DNA from: VXOZ01 sp965220045
GTDB lineage: Bacteria; Chloroflexota; UBA11872; VXOZ01
Direction: 5' to 3'
NCBI GenBank assembly: GCA_965220045.1
Contig: OZ244803.1
Coordinates: 744,001-808,000, forward strand
DNA length: 64,000 bases
Of the stretch, positions 17,929 to 26,494 are shown piece after piece. Position 1 is the first letter of the stretch. Every line of letters begins with the position of its first letter. Position numbers and translations under genes: made by a program. The notes under the pieces are model-generated. The model searched no databases and was not told the DNA's origin. It saw only the letters and a program-made list of their open reading frames with translations.

Positions 17929-19812
17929 GTGTCGATTCCGGTCGAAGGAATCCGCGAGCGGATGCCTACCATCCCCTTGCTGCCGGGGTGCTATCTCTTC
18001 CGCGACAACCGGCGCGGGGTGCTTTATATCGGCAAGGCCAAGCTGCTACGGAATCGTGTGCGTTCCTACTTCGGCCGGCAGGACCGGTTGCCCTGGAAGA
18101 CTAGGAGCATGGTGGAGAACGCCGCCACGCTCGAGTACATCATCACCGACACGGAAATCGAAGCCTTGGTGCTGGAGAGCAATCTCATCAAGCACCACCG
18201 GCCGCGCTACAACGTGGTGCTGCGCGATGATAAGTCGTTCCTCTACCTCAAAGTGACGCTCAATGAGCGCTACCCCCGCGTAATGACAACACGGCGTATT
18301 CTGGATGATGGCGCCAGCTACTATGGGCCGTATACCAGCGCCTATAGTCTGCGTGACACGATGAACTTGCTCAACCGGCTCTTCCCGTACCGGTCGTGCT
18401 CGCTCGATATGGAGAAGGAGTACAGCCGGCCGTGCCTCGACTATCACATCAAGCGCTGTGCCGGACCCTGTATCAGAGCAGTTTCACAAGAGGAGTATGG
18501 GGGAATCGTCGAGCAGGTAACGCGATTCCTGGAAGGCCGGCCGGGCGACGTGATCCAAAACCTCCGCGGCGACATGCGGGAGGCATCGGATGCACTGGAA
18601 TTCGAACGCGCGGCGGTGATGCGAGACCGCATCCGGGCCGTTGAGCGCGTTCTCGAACGCCAGAAGATTACGAACATTCGCCAGGGGGACATCGACGTGA
18701 TCGGCTTTGCGCGCGAGCAGGACGAGGCCTGCGTGCAGGTCTTTAGTATTCGCGGCGGCCATCTGCTTGGGCGCGAGAACTTCATTCTCGAGCACGTTTC
18801 AGACGAGGAAGACCGCGACGTGATCCGGGACTTCCTGCAACAGTTCTACGGCCGCAGTATGCAGATTCCCCAGGCGCTCTTTCTGCCGGTTGGCATTCGT
18901 GGGGCAGAGTTGCTGCGCACGTGGCTACGGGAGCGGCGCGGCGGCAGCGTGACCCTCAATGTGCCGAAGATCGGCGAAAAGCGGCGGCTGGTGGAATTAG
19001 CAGGAAACAACGCCCGGCAGGGCTTGCAGGACCACCGCCTCAGGCACCTCGACAGTCAGCAGCGGGCGCAGGTGGCATTGACCGAATTGGCGGAAGTGCT
19101 CGACCTGGATGAAGCGCCCGTACGCATCGAGTGCTATGACATCTCAAACATCCAGGGAGCCTACACGGTTGGCGCCATGTCGGTTTTCGTCTCCGGCCTG
19201 CCGAGCACAGGCGACTACCGCCGGTTTCGCATCAACACGGTGGACGGCCCCAACGACTACGCCAGCTTGCAGGAAATGCTGACGCGGCGGCTCAAGCGTT
19301 TGAGCGAGCAGCGGGCAGAGGCCGAAACCGGCGAACGGAGAGCAACCGATGGCATGGCCGAATCTGAGGAATTGGATGCATGGGGCATAAAGCCCGATCT
19401 GCTTGTCATTGACGGCGGCAAAGGGCAGCTCAATGCTGTGCTCGAGGTGCTGGCAAATCTCGCGCTGCACGACATTCCGGTGTTGGGCCTCGCTAAGCAG
19501 CGTGAAGAGGTCTTCGTACCTGGGGAATCGAGACCAATCGAGTTGGCAGAGAGGTCTGAAGCGCGCAAACTGCTGCAACGAATTCGCGATGAGGCCCACC
19601 GCTTCGCAATCACTTACCATCGCACGGTGCGCACCAAGCACACGCTCGGCTCGTTGTTGGACAAGGTGCCCGGCATCGGCACGAAGCGCAAAGTCGCCTT
19701 GCTCCAGCACTTTGGCAGCGTGGACGCTATCCGGGAAGCTCCGGTTGAGGCCTTAGCCAGCGCGCCGAAGATGAACCGCTCCGTGGCGGAGAAGATTAAA
19801 GAGCATCTGTGA
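17929..19812 (+). CDS. uvrC: Excinuclease ABC subunit C
   Basis: UvrC makes both incisions in nucleotide excision repair. The GIY-YIG nuclease domain opens the protein (GCYLFRDNRRGVLYIGKAK). The UVR motif lies near residues 205-240 (LEFERAAVMRDRI). The RNase H-like endonuclease half includes ECYDISNIQG and LLVIDGGKGQL, and helix-hairpin-helix repeats close it (VPGIGTKRKVALL). In-frame GTG codons exist from 17899, but the GTG at 17929 has GGAG seven bases upstream and gives 627 residues with the usual N-terminus. The stop is followed within about 30 bases by a 57-bp minisatellite. Confidence 0.96.
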   Translation: MSIPVEGIRERMPTIPLLPGCYLFRDNRRGVLYIGKAKLLRNRVRSYFGRQDRLPWKTRSMVENAATLEYIITDTEIEALVLESNLIKHHRPRYNVVLRDDKSFLYLKVTLNERYPRVMTTRRILDDGASYYGPYTSAYSLRDTMNLLNRLFPYRSCSLDMEKEYSRPCLDYHIKRCAGPCIRAVSQEEYGGIVEQVTRFLEGRPGDVIQNLRGDMREASDALEFERAAVMRDRIRAVERVLERQKITNIRQGDIDVIGFAREQDEACVQVFSIRGGHLLGRENFILEHVSDEEDRDVIRDFLQQFYGRSMQIPQALFLPVGIRGAELLRTWLRERRGGSVTLNVPKIGEKRRLVELAGNNARQGLQDHRLRHLDSQQRAQVALTELAEVLDLDEAPVRIECYDISNIQGAYTVGAMSVFVSGLPSTGDYRRFRINTVDGPNDYASLQEMLTRRLKRLSEQRAEAETGERRATDGMAESEELDAWGIKPDLLVIDGGKGQLNAVLEVLANLALHDIPVLGLAKQREEVFVPGESRPIELAERSEARKLLQRIRDEAHRFAITYHRTVRTKHTLGSLLDKVPGIGTKRKVALLQHFGSVDAIREAPVEALASAPKMNRSVAEKIKEHL

Positions 19813-19838
19813 TCGCCGCATGCGCCTCTGATTCTGCG

Positions 19839-20160
19839 CACTTCGACAGGCTCAGTGTGAACGGAAGGATGCCCGCCCGGTTGGCTGATGGTTTGCACTT
19901 CGACAGGCTCAGTGCGAGCGGAGGGATGCTCGCTTGCTTGGCTGATGGTTTGCACTTCGATAGGCTCAGTGTGAACCGAGGGATGCTCGCCCGCTTGGCT
20001 GGTGGGTCGCACTTCGACGGGCTCAATGCGAACGGAGGGATGCGGGCCCGCTTGGCTGATGGTTCACACTTCGACGGGCTCAGTGTGAACGGTAGGATGC
20101 CGGCCCATTAGGTTGAGGCCCCGCACTTCGACAGGCTCAGTGCGAACGGAGGTGTGTAGG
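19839..20160. repeat. 57-bp minisatellite, six copies, between uvrC and pyrF
   Basis: Units start with CACTTCGACAGGCTCAGTG at 19839, 19896, 19953, 20010, 20067 and 20124, an exact 57-base period. Each carries the dispersed core ending in GAACGG, then a joining piece such as AGGATGC...TTGGCTGATGGTTTG that also repeats. The last copy is truncated. It uses the same core as the 36-bp array at 7528 but with a different joining sequence. Confidence 0.9.
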
Positions 20161-20183
20161 GGCACGACATGTCGTGCCTCTAC
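20156..20183. repeat. Near-perfect palindrome overlapping the pyrF stop codon
   Basis: GTAGGGGCACGACATGTCGTGCCTCTAC has one mismatch between its halves. It belongs to the family of the perfect palindrome at 6264. The stop codon of pyrF (20180-20182) lies inside it, so the hairpin would form at the 3' end of the pyrF message. Confidence 0.75.
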
Positions 20184-20995
20184 GTGATTGCCGCACGCGC
20201 TTGGTTGATTTCCGCATGGAGCCCTGCTGCCGCTTCGGCTGCCGCCTCGGCAAAATCACTCTTGTTGCTGGCATAGAGGATGCTGCGCGAGGCGTTGATG
20301 AGCATGGGAGCAGTTGTGCCTGCCGCCTTGACTGTGGCCGGCAGGTCGCCGCCCTGGGCGCCAATGCCGGGGATGAGCAGTGGGAGGTCGGGCGCTGCCT
20401 GCCGCACCTCTGCCAATTCCTCGGGATAAGTTGCCCCAGTCACCAAGCCGCAATTGTCGTTTATGTTCCACGACTTTACGGCTTTGGCCACCGTGACATA
20501 GAGCCGCTCGCCGTTCTCAGCGCGCAGGTCCTGGAAGTCCCGCGCGCCGGGGTTTGATGTGCGGCAGAGCACGAACACGCCGCGGTCTGGGCGACTGAGG
20601 AAGGGCTCCAAGGTTTCGGCGCCGAGATAAGGGTGCGCGGTAACCGCATCAAAACCCAGCACGTCGAATACGGCCGCGGCGTAGTGCACGTTCGTCGAGT
20701 CGATATCGCCGCGCTTGGCGTCCGCGACTGCGATTACGCCGGGCGGAATGTGCTGTCGGATTGCCGCCAGGGCTTCCAGCCCCCACGTGCCCATGCCCTC
20801 AAAGAAGGCGAGATTGGGTTTGTAAGCGGCGGCGAACTGATGGGTAGCGTCGACAATCTCGCGGCAGAATCGGACGACGCCTTCTTGCGTAGGTGCAATG
20901 CCCGCCGGCAGGCGATGAAGGTCTACATCCAGCCCGATGCAAAGGCTGCTGTTCTTGTCGGTGCAGGTCTGGCGCAAGCAGGCGTTAAAGGTCAT
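20180..20995 (-). CDS. pyrF: Orotidine 5'-phosphate decarboxylase
   Basis: It catalyses the last step of UMP synthesis. The catalytic Asp-x-Lys-x-x-Asp array is visible in ADAKRGDID with Asp92, Lys94 and Asp97. The N-terminal CIGLDVDLHRLP and the phosphate-binding PGIGAQGGD near the C-terminus follow the family pattern. At 271 residues it belongs to the longer (type 2) group. The ATG is weakly preceded by GGAGAGG. No other pyrimidine genes adjoin. The last codons run into a palindromic repeat. Confidence 0.95.
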   Translation of the reverse strand: MTFNACLRQTCTDKNSSLCIGLDVDLHRLPAGIAPTQEGVVRFCREIVDATHQFAAAYKPNLAFFEGMGTWGLEALAAIRQHIPPGVIAVADAKRGDIDSTNVHYAAAVFDVLGFDAVTAHPYLGAETLEPFLSRPDRGVFVLCRTSNPGARDFQDLRAENGERLYVTVAKAVKSWNINDNCGLVTGATYPEELAEVRQAAPDLPLLIPGIGAQGGDLPATVKAAGTTAPMLINASRSILYASNKSDFAEAAAEAAAGLHAEINQARAAIT

Positions 20996-21016
20996 AGAAC
21001 ATAGCCTCTCCTCCGG

Positions 21017-21832
21017 CTAACGTAAGTTGAGCATCCGATAGCCGGCGGCTTCGAAATGGCGCTGTCCCCATTGACTGACGAGATACCTCGAAAACTGGGA
21101 AAGTGTGATGGGGTACTTCGTCTTCTGCGCGATGCCGACGTAGTAGATGATGGGCCGGTGAGACTGCTCGGGAAGGGGGGCCTGAATTCGAAGGTTCTCA
21201 CCGGCAGCGCTGGCTGAAGATGAATAGATGAGGGCGGCGTCTACCTTTTCTCCAACCAAGCGATCGACTAGCTCCCTTTCATCTTTGCTCTTTGCCAGTT
21301 GAGACTGCAGGGACTCCCAGAGGCCCAGGTTGTCCAATGCCTGTTGCGAATAGATGCCGAGGGCTGACTCTTCCCAGTCAGCGATCCCAATCCGCCGTGG
21401 GTCCTCATAGAAGAGATCCCGCGCGGTCTGGATTTCCAGCGGCGAGTTGGCAGGCGTAGCGATGACAAGCCAGTTCGACGCGATTGGGCGCATTGAGCCG
21501 ATCTTGATGCGGCCGGCTTCGACGAGCGGTATGCCGAACGTGTCTCCACAAAGGAGAATAGCATCGAAGCCCTTTCCGCGGAGGATCGACTTCATGATTG
21601 AACCGGAGGATTGCAGTGAAAAGGAGAGCGCCACGTGGGGGTTGGCCTGTTCAAAGTCTGCCTGTAACGCGGGAACGGTTGGGGCGAGGCTCGTATCGGC
21701 CAACACGGTTACGTGCTCGCGGTCATCCGTCTCCAGAAGCGAACGCACGTTCTCAATGGGACTGCAAGCGGCAGCGAGGCTCGCGAGGCCGGCTTGAAGC
21801 GCGCCTCTAAGGAGTGTTCGCCGTTCACCCAT
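21017..21832 (-). CDS. Molybdate-type (ModA-like) substrate-binding lipoprotein
   Basis: The protein starts with a Tat-like, lipidated signal: ERRTLLRG at 3-10 and lipobox LAAAC with Cys23. The mature part begins with TVLADTSLAPTVPALQADFE and includes SLQSSGSIMKSI and IGIADWEESALGIYSQQALD. These match the ModA/WtpA class of oxyanion-binding proteins. At 271 residues it has the family size. The frame is open a further 82 codons upstream, but that part looks unlike protein and is better read as a leader. No ModB or ModC gene is adjacent. Sulfate, phosphate or tungstate are alternative ligands. Confidence 0.82.
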   Translation of the reverse strand: MGERRTLLRGALQAGLASLAAACSPIENVRSLLETDDREHVTVLADTSLAPTVPALQADFEQANPHVALSFSLQSSGSIMKSILRGKGFDAILLCGDTFGIPLVEAGRIKIGSMRPIASNWLVIATPANSPLEIQTARDLFYEDPRRIGIADWEESALGIYSQQALDNLGLWESLQSQLAKSKDERELVDRLVGEKVDAALIYSSSASAAGENLRIQAPLPEQSHRPIIYYVGIAQKTKYPITLSQFSRYLVSQWGQRHFEAAGYRMLNLR

Positions 21833-22086
21833 GCGCCATCGAGACCTTAAACGGAAAAGCCGCCCGCAGGGATAGATCCACGGGAGGCTGCCTGCATGCG
21901 AGACCTTGTCCAACTCCTGGCGGACAAACACCAATCGTGACTCAGGATACCACCCTCTTTGCCAACACGGCAAGGTCTTGGTGGATGCAAACGCACCCTC
22001 CCGGAGGTCCGCCATGCCGCGCGCCGCGTCCGGGCTGCGCCACGGCCACGGCCGGTGTAGGATTGCCTCACAGCCCAACGTGCGTC
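21833..22086 (-). promoter_or_regulatory. Long, possibly structured 5' leader of the ModA-like gene
   Basis: About 250 bases separate a predicted promoter from the start codon. Competing pairings are visible: 21959-21963 with 21969-21973 (TTGCC/GGCAA) against 21901-21908 with 21971-21978 (AGACCTTG/CAAGGTCT). Others are 21881-21887 with 21997-22003 (CGGGAGG/CCTCCCG) and the enclosing 21919-21924 with 22008-22013. I cannot match it to a known riboswitch class. Confidence 0.4.
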
Positions 22087-22092
22087 CGGTAT

Positions 22093-22120
22093 ATTATCCT
22101 TGTAGCATGGTCGTCTTCAA
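22093..22120 (-). promoter_or_regulatory. Predicted promoter of the ModA-like gene
   Basis: Read on the minus strand, TTGAAG (22120-22115) and GATAAT (22098-22093) are separated by 16 bases. Transcription would begin near 22086, giving a leader of about 250 bases. Confidence 0.5.
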
Positions 22121-22252
22121 CCGTAACCGCGGCAGCTACTTTAAGGCCCGGCGCGGCTCGCCGGGCGGCTGGAGCGGGCACTGAGGAGGACGCAGCACGG
22201 ATGGGGCGTGCTTGCCTGGCCCAACGAAGTCTTGCATGAAGAGGAGCACATG

Positions 22253-23335
22253 ATGAGTTTTGGGTTTGATATCAATGCGGATGCGGACCGTGATTTCATT
22301 TCTCTGGGGGCACTTGTACACCGCCTGGATCCAGGGATTATTCCTTTTCGCAAAGCGAACTCGTGCGACATCCACGTGAGCGGTGGAGAGTTCAATACCG
22401 CAGCGAACTTAGCTAACTGTTTTGGGCTGAATACGGGCGTCGCGAGCGCAATGGTTGATTATCCCATCGGGCACCTGATAGCCGAGCGTGTCAGGGCCAT
22501 GGGGGTGACGCCGTTCTACAAGCACTTTGAACACAACGGGGTGAACGGGCCGAACATGGCGACGGTGTACAGCGACCGCGGCCAGGGCGTGCGGGCGCCG
22601 GTAGTCTTCTACAATCGCTGTAACGAAGCGGCGGCACAACTCAAGGCCGGCGACTTTGACTGGGACACAATCTTTGCGGGCGGTGTGCGTTGGTTCCACA
22701 GCGGCGGGATTTTTGCGGCGCTTTCGCCAACGACGTCGGACGTAATCATCGAGGGCATGCAAGCGGCCAAAGCCGCCGGCGCGATCGTCTCGTACGACCT
22801 TAACTTTCGCGCCAAGCTCTGGGAGATCTGGGGCGGTGAAGACCGTGCCGGCGAAGTAAACCGGCGCATTGTAGAAAACGTGGATGTCCTGGTGGGGAAT
22901 GAAGAAGACTTGCAGACGGGGCTCGGCATTCCGGGGCCGGAAGTTGCGGCGACCTCCAAGCTCGACCCAAGCGCCTTTACGGCTATGATCGATCAGGTCG
23001 TGGGACAGTTCCCGCAAGTGAAAGTCGTCGCGACGACACTCCGCGAGGTGCACTCGACAAACCGGCATAGCTGGAGCGCGGTAGCCTGGATCGACGGCGA
23101 GACCCATCTCGCTCCAACCGCCGAACTCGACGTCTATGACCGGGTCGGCGGCGGCGACGGGTTTGCTTCCGGCCTCATCTACGGGGCCATTACCGGCGAG
23201 AGCCCGGCGGACGCTGTCAGGCTGGGCTGGGCGCACGGCGCGTTAATCACAACGTTCCCCGGTGATACCACCATGGCTACGGTGGACGACGTGCGGGCGT
23301 TCGCGGCAGGCGGTTCGGCGCGCATCCGGCGGTAG
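22253..23335 (+). CDS. PfkB-family carbohydrate kinase (2-keto-3-deoxygluconate kinase-like)
   Basis: This ribokinase-fold sugar kinase has the N-terminal substrate Gly-Gly at 44-45 (VSGGEFNTAANLA), NEED at 216-219 and the C-terminal anion-hole motif DRVGGGDGF at 296-304, where Asp302 is the catalytic base. At 360 residues it is slightly longer than average. Its spacing resembles KDG kinases, but the sugar is not certain. The chosen ATG has GAGGAG at six bases; an ATG three bases earlier sits too close to it. It is followed 188 bases later by an FGGY kinase on the same strand, suggesting joint sugar or sugar-acid use. Confidence 0.88.
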   Translation: MSFGFDINADADRDFISLGALVHRLDPGIIPFRKANSCDIHVSGGEFNTAANLANCFGLNTGVASAMVDYPIGHLIAERVRAMGVTPFYKHFEHNGVNGPNMATVYSDRGQGVRAPVVFYNRCNEAAAQLKAGDFDWDTIFAGGVRWFHSGGIFAALSPTTSDVIIEGMQAAKAAGAIVSYDLNFRAKLWEIWGGEDRAGEVNRRIVENVDVLVGNEEDLQTGLGIPGPEVAATSKLDPSAFTAMIDQVVGQFPQVKVVATTLREVHSTNRHSWSAVAWIDGETHLAPTAELDVYDRVGGGDGFASGLIYGAITGESPADAVRLGWAHGALITTFPGDTTMATVDDVRAFAAGGSARIRR

Positions 23336-23455
23336 TCTCAATAGCCTAACGAGGGGGCCGGTTTAAGTTTCGGCGCTTCTCGCGTCATTTGTGTGTTGAA
23401 GAAGGCGTGCAAATGACGCATGTAAGCAGGTAGCGTGAGAGGCGCTTCGTCCGTC

Positions 23456-23475
23456 ATTCCCGCGAAAGCGGGAAT
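23456..23475. repeat. ATTCCCGCGAAAGCGGGAAT hairpin repeat
   Basis: A perfect short hairpin identical to the one at 4126-4145, with the same GTC/TCCA flanks seen in many bacterial genomes. It lies between the two sugar kinase genes. Confidence 0.7.
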
Positions 23476-23523
23476 CCATCGTCGCCATTCGTTACACGCC
23501 AACGATACCGGTTTTTGGTAAGC

Positions 23524-25020
23524 ATGTCTTCTCAATATGCGCTTGGCGTTGACGTCGGGAGCACCACGACCAAGGTAGTCCTCTGCGACGGCCAAGGGAC
23601 TATCGTGGCGAGCGGCAGCGTGCCAACGCACATAGCGCGTCCGCAGCCAGGCTGGGCCGAAATCGACTTTGGCCGTTGCTGGGAAGGCGTGGTCGCTGCC
23701 TGCCGGCAGGCCCTAGACTCTCTAGCTGATGACTCAGTTGTTGAGCGCACTATCGGAATTGGCCTTACATCGCTCGCTCCCTCTGTTGCGCCTCTGGCCC
23801 AGGACGGCACGCCGCTGCACGCGGGGATCATCTACGAAGACCGGAGGAGTGCGCCGCAAGTGTCGCGCGTATTGGCGCGGGAAAGCCAGTCAACCATCGT
23901 ACCGCGCACGGGCATTCGGATCGAGAGCGGCAGCACGACGCTGAGCAGCATGCTGTGGCTGATTGAAGAGCGGCCCAGCCTTGTATCAGCAAGCGAGTAC
24001 TTTGGCTCATTGACAACGTACTTGGCGCACCGCCTCACCGAAAGCTTCGGGACCGATTGGGCGAGCGCACAGCTTTCCGGACTTTTCGCGCTGGACGATC
24101 CTCCCCGCTGGCTCGAAGACTGGTGCCGGCAGCTTGGCATTCCACCGGAGAAGCTACCGCCGCATATGCCGTCGCAGGCACGAATAGGCGGGGTCTCCGC
24201 TCAAGCCGCAGAGGAGCTTGGTGTTCCAGCGGACACAGCCGTCGCCATGGGCGGGCCGGATGCACAGGCTGCCGCGGTCGGCGCGGGGCTCTTTCGTCCT
24301 CAGGCCGGTCTGCTTTCCCTGGGTACCACCAGCGTGCTCACCGTCTGCAGCGAGCGTTGCGCGACCGATCCGCGCTTCTACACGCGCCGGCACGTATTGC
24401 CGGGACGCTATCTGCACGTGGCGCCGACGTTGACGGGAGGCACAACGTTGCGCTGGGCAGCATCGCTCCTGGGTGTTAAGGCTGTCGAAGAACTAGTAGC
24501 TCTTGCGGAAGCAAGCGAGCCTGGTGCAGGCGGTGTGCTCTTTCTGCCCTACCTACAGGGTGAGCGTGCTCCCATTTGGGACCGTGAGGCGCGGGGCGTC
24601 TTCTACGGTTTGCAGCTCAGTACCGGCCGCGCGCAGATGGCGCGGGCCGTGATTGAGGGTATTGCCTTTGCGGTGCGCAACGTGGTCATGCAGATGGAAG
24701 GCCATCTTTCCGACACAATTTCCCCTCTGTATGTAACCGGCGGCGGGGCGTTCCCGGTTGTCGTGCAGACTCTGTCGGACGTACTGGATCGCCCTCTAAC
24801 TGCAATTGAAAGCGGTGACAGCGCGGCTCAAGGGGCTGCTCTTTTGGCGTTTATTGCCGCCGGGGCGAGAGACTTGGACTGGCTGGAGAGCCGGCAGCCA
24901 AGAGTCCAAGAAATTTACGTGCCGGAACGTAGCGTTCGTAGCATGCAAGATCGGCGATTTGAGGCTTTTCGCACCCTGTATACCGCCTTAAGTCAGAACT
25001 TTGAGGCACCGACGGAATAA
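23524..25020 (+). CDS. FGGY-family carbohydrate kinase (xylulokinase-like)
   Basis: The actin-like phosphate 1 motif is at residues 8-17 (GVDVGSTTTK). A WAEID segment follows near 42, DRRS lies near the substrate pocket around 105, and GGPDAQAAAVGAG starts the second domain. GGGAFPVVVQTLSDVL and SGDSAAQGAAL near the end are typical of the FGGY family. At 498 residues it is full length. The likely substrate is xylulose or a related ketose, by resemblance only. The ATG at 23524 is chosen over an in-frame TTG nine bases earlier. It follows a PfkB kinase gene. Confidence 0.92.
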   Translation: MSSQYALGVDVGSTTTKVVLCDGQGTIVASGSVPTHIARPQPGWAEIDFGRCWEGVVAACRQALDSLADDSVVERTIGIGLTSLAPSVAPLAQDGTPLHAGIIYEDRRSAPQVSRVLARESQSTIVPRTGIRIESGSTTLSSMLWLIEERPSLVSASEYFGSLTTYLAHRLTESFGTDWASAQLSGLFALDDPPRWLEDWCRQLGIPPEKLPPHMPSQARIGGVSAQAAEELGVPADTAVAMGGPDAQAAAVGAGLFRPQAGLLSLGTTSVLTVCSERCATDPRFYTRRHVLPGRYLHVAPTLTGGTTLRWAASLLGVKAVEELVALAEASEPGAGGVLFLPYLQGERAPIWDREARGVFYGLQLSTGRAQMARAVIEGIAFAVRNVVMQMEGHLSDTISPLYVTGGGAFPVVVQTLSDVLDRPLTAIESGDSAAQGAALLAFIAAGARDLDWLESRQPRVQEIYVPERSVRSMQDRRFEAFRTLYTALSQNFEAPTE

Positions 25021-25091
25021 CGGTTTGCCGCGTTGGCTGGTTGGCCAATCCGAATTGAATGCTATGTGGCCGAGAGCCGAAACGCAATTCA

Positions 25092-25646
25092 TCAAGACGA
25101 GGAGATCGCGGCGGGATCTAGCTTGAAATCCCTCAAAGTAGGAGAAGTCAGGACGTGGCCTACACCATAGGTGCCGGCCAGAGTGAAGCCGTGATCGTTG
25201 TGAAATAGCACCGTCACCGACTTGGCGTCGGTGTCCACCAGCCAGTACTCCTTGACGCCGTGCCTGGCGTAGAGCGAGCGCTTGAAGGTCTGGTCGCGCT
25301 CGGCAGTGGACGGGGAGAGGATTTCGACAACCAAATCGGGAGCGCCCTGGACGTTCTCTTCGGTGATTATGTGGGCCCGCTCGTTGGAGACGAACAGCAA
25401 GTCAGGCTGGACGACGTCTGTGTCTGAGAGCACTACGTCGAGAGGAGCAACGAAGACCTCGCCAGCTCCAGTATGCTCTACCGATTGCCCAAGCAGCAGG
25501 GTGAGGTCCCGTGAAACTCTTTGGTGTGCCGTTACGGGCGCTGGGATCATGACCAAGTCTCCGTCCAACAATTCGTAGCGCTTGTCGTCCGGCGTGTTGC
25601 GGTAGTCCGCATACGTGAATTTGATTGCCGGTGTAGATCTCGCCAT
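25092..25646 (-). CDS. Uma2 (DUF820) family putative nuclease, copy 1
   Basis: This protein has the restriction-endonuclease-like fold called Uma2. The acidic and lysine residues of the PD-(D/E)xK core are visible in VVQPDLLFVSNER and APDLVVEILSPST, with EYWLVD after them. The ATG at 25646 has AGAGG at nine bases and aligns exactly with the start of the neighbouring paralog; the ATG nine bases earlier abuts AGAGG and is less likely. It has 184 residues. Such genes are common in Cyanobacteria and Chloroflexota, often in several copies, and their cellular role is unclear. It may be a mobile-element remnant or a housekeeping nuclease. Confidence 0.88.
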   Translation of the reverse strand: MARSTPAIKFTYADYRNTPDDKRYELLDGDLVMIPAPVTAHQRVSRDLTLLLGQSVEHTGAGEVFVAPLDVVLSDTDVVQPDLLFVSNERAHIITEENVQGAPDLVVEILSPSTAERDQTFKRSLYARHGVKEYWLVDTDAKSVTVLFHNDHGFTLAGTYGVGHVLTSPTLRDFKLDPAAISSS

Positions 25647-25864
25647 GGTTGCCATCCTCTCTCACGTCTTCAGCCGCGTCTTGGGCACAGATCGCCCCAA
25701 TTGCGGATGCGTCCAAAGGGCATGGCGCGTCCCTCCAAGCCGGACGGGCATTTGGTGCATCCAGAAACTCTCTGGCCAGAACGGCTTGCTCATGAACCAA
25801 CCCCTGCCGCCACCGCGAGTCATTCACTCCATCTCCTAAGAAAGCGAGACTCTCGCTCAGCGCG

Positions 25865-26413
25865 CTAGAAAATCTCGTCTGGGTTGATCGTAAATCCTTT
25901 AAGTGTCAGTGAATCCAGGGTTTGACCCTCACTACAGACGCCGACAACCGCATACCGCTGTGCCTCTAAGAGCAGGACCGTCACCGTCTTGGCATCAGTG
26001 TCCACCAGCCAGTATTCTTTGACGCCGTGCTTGGCGTAGAGCGCGCGTTTGAAGGATTGGTCCCGCTCGGCAGTAGACGGAGACAGGATTTCAATAACGA
26101 GGTCTGGCGCGCCTCGGACGTTCTCTTCAGTAATGATGTGGGCCCGCTCATTGGAGATAAACAATAAGTCAGGCTGGACTACATCCGTGTCCGTGAGCAC
26201 TACGTCGAAGGGAGCGGCATAGACGTGACCGATACCGGAGTCCTTTATCGACTGGCCGACCAGAATAGTAAGGTTCAGGGAAGCTCTTTGATGGGCTTCT
26301 CTGGGCGCTGGCGTCACGACTAAGTCTCCGTCTAGCAACTCATAGCGCTTGTCTTCAGGCGCGTTGCGGTAGTCCTGATATGTGAACTTGAATGTGGGCG
26401 CAGAGCTTGACAT
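25865..26413 (-). CDS. Uma2 (DUF820) family putative nuclease, copy 2
   Basis: It is a close paralog of the gene at 25092-25646, with the same length and motifs (VVQPDLLFISNER, APDLVIEILSPST, EYWLVDTDAK). The two diverge mainly after about residue 150. GGAG stands seven bases before its ATG. The pair lies head to tail with 218 bases between them; nothing recognisable is in that gap, which has no repeat cores. Tandem duplication is the simplest origin. Confidence 0.88.
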   Translation of the reverse strand: MSSSAPTFKFTYQDYRNAPEDKRYELLDGDLVVTPAPREAHQRASLNLTILVGQSIKDSGIGHVYAAPFDVVLTDTDVVQPDLLFISNERAHIITEENVRGAPDLVIEILSPSTAERDQSFKRALYAKHGVKEYWLVDTDAKTVTVLLLEAQRYAVVGVCSEGQTLDSLTLKGFTINPDEIF

Positions 26414-26494
26414 GATTGCTCTCCTAATCTTCCGGCCCCAATAGCATCATCATAGGCGCTTGCACAGTCAGGCATCAACCCTGGCTGCACAGTG

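Noticed and set aside
19614..20111. Open frames with FDRLSVNG-type repeats on both strands
   Set aside because: They arise from the 57-bp array and overlap the real uvrC 3' end.
21946..21958. T-box leader suggested by AGAGGGTGGTATC
   Set aside because: No specifier stem, no downstream complement to AGGG, and the following gene is an oxyanion-binding protein; kept only as part of an unclassified leader.
21833..22078. N-terminal extension of 82 codons for the ModA-like protein
   Set aside because: It is Trp/Arg-rich without family similarity, and the signal peptide with lipobox starts at the internal ATG.
23338..23631. Open frame containing WIPAFAGMTD
   Set aside because: This peptide is the translation of the ATTCCCGCGAAAGCGGGAAT hairpin repeat and overlaps the start of the FGGY kinase.
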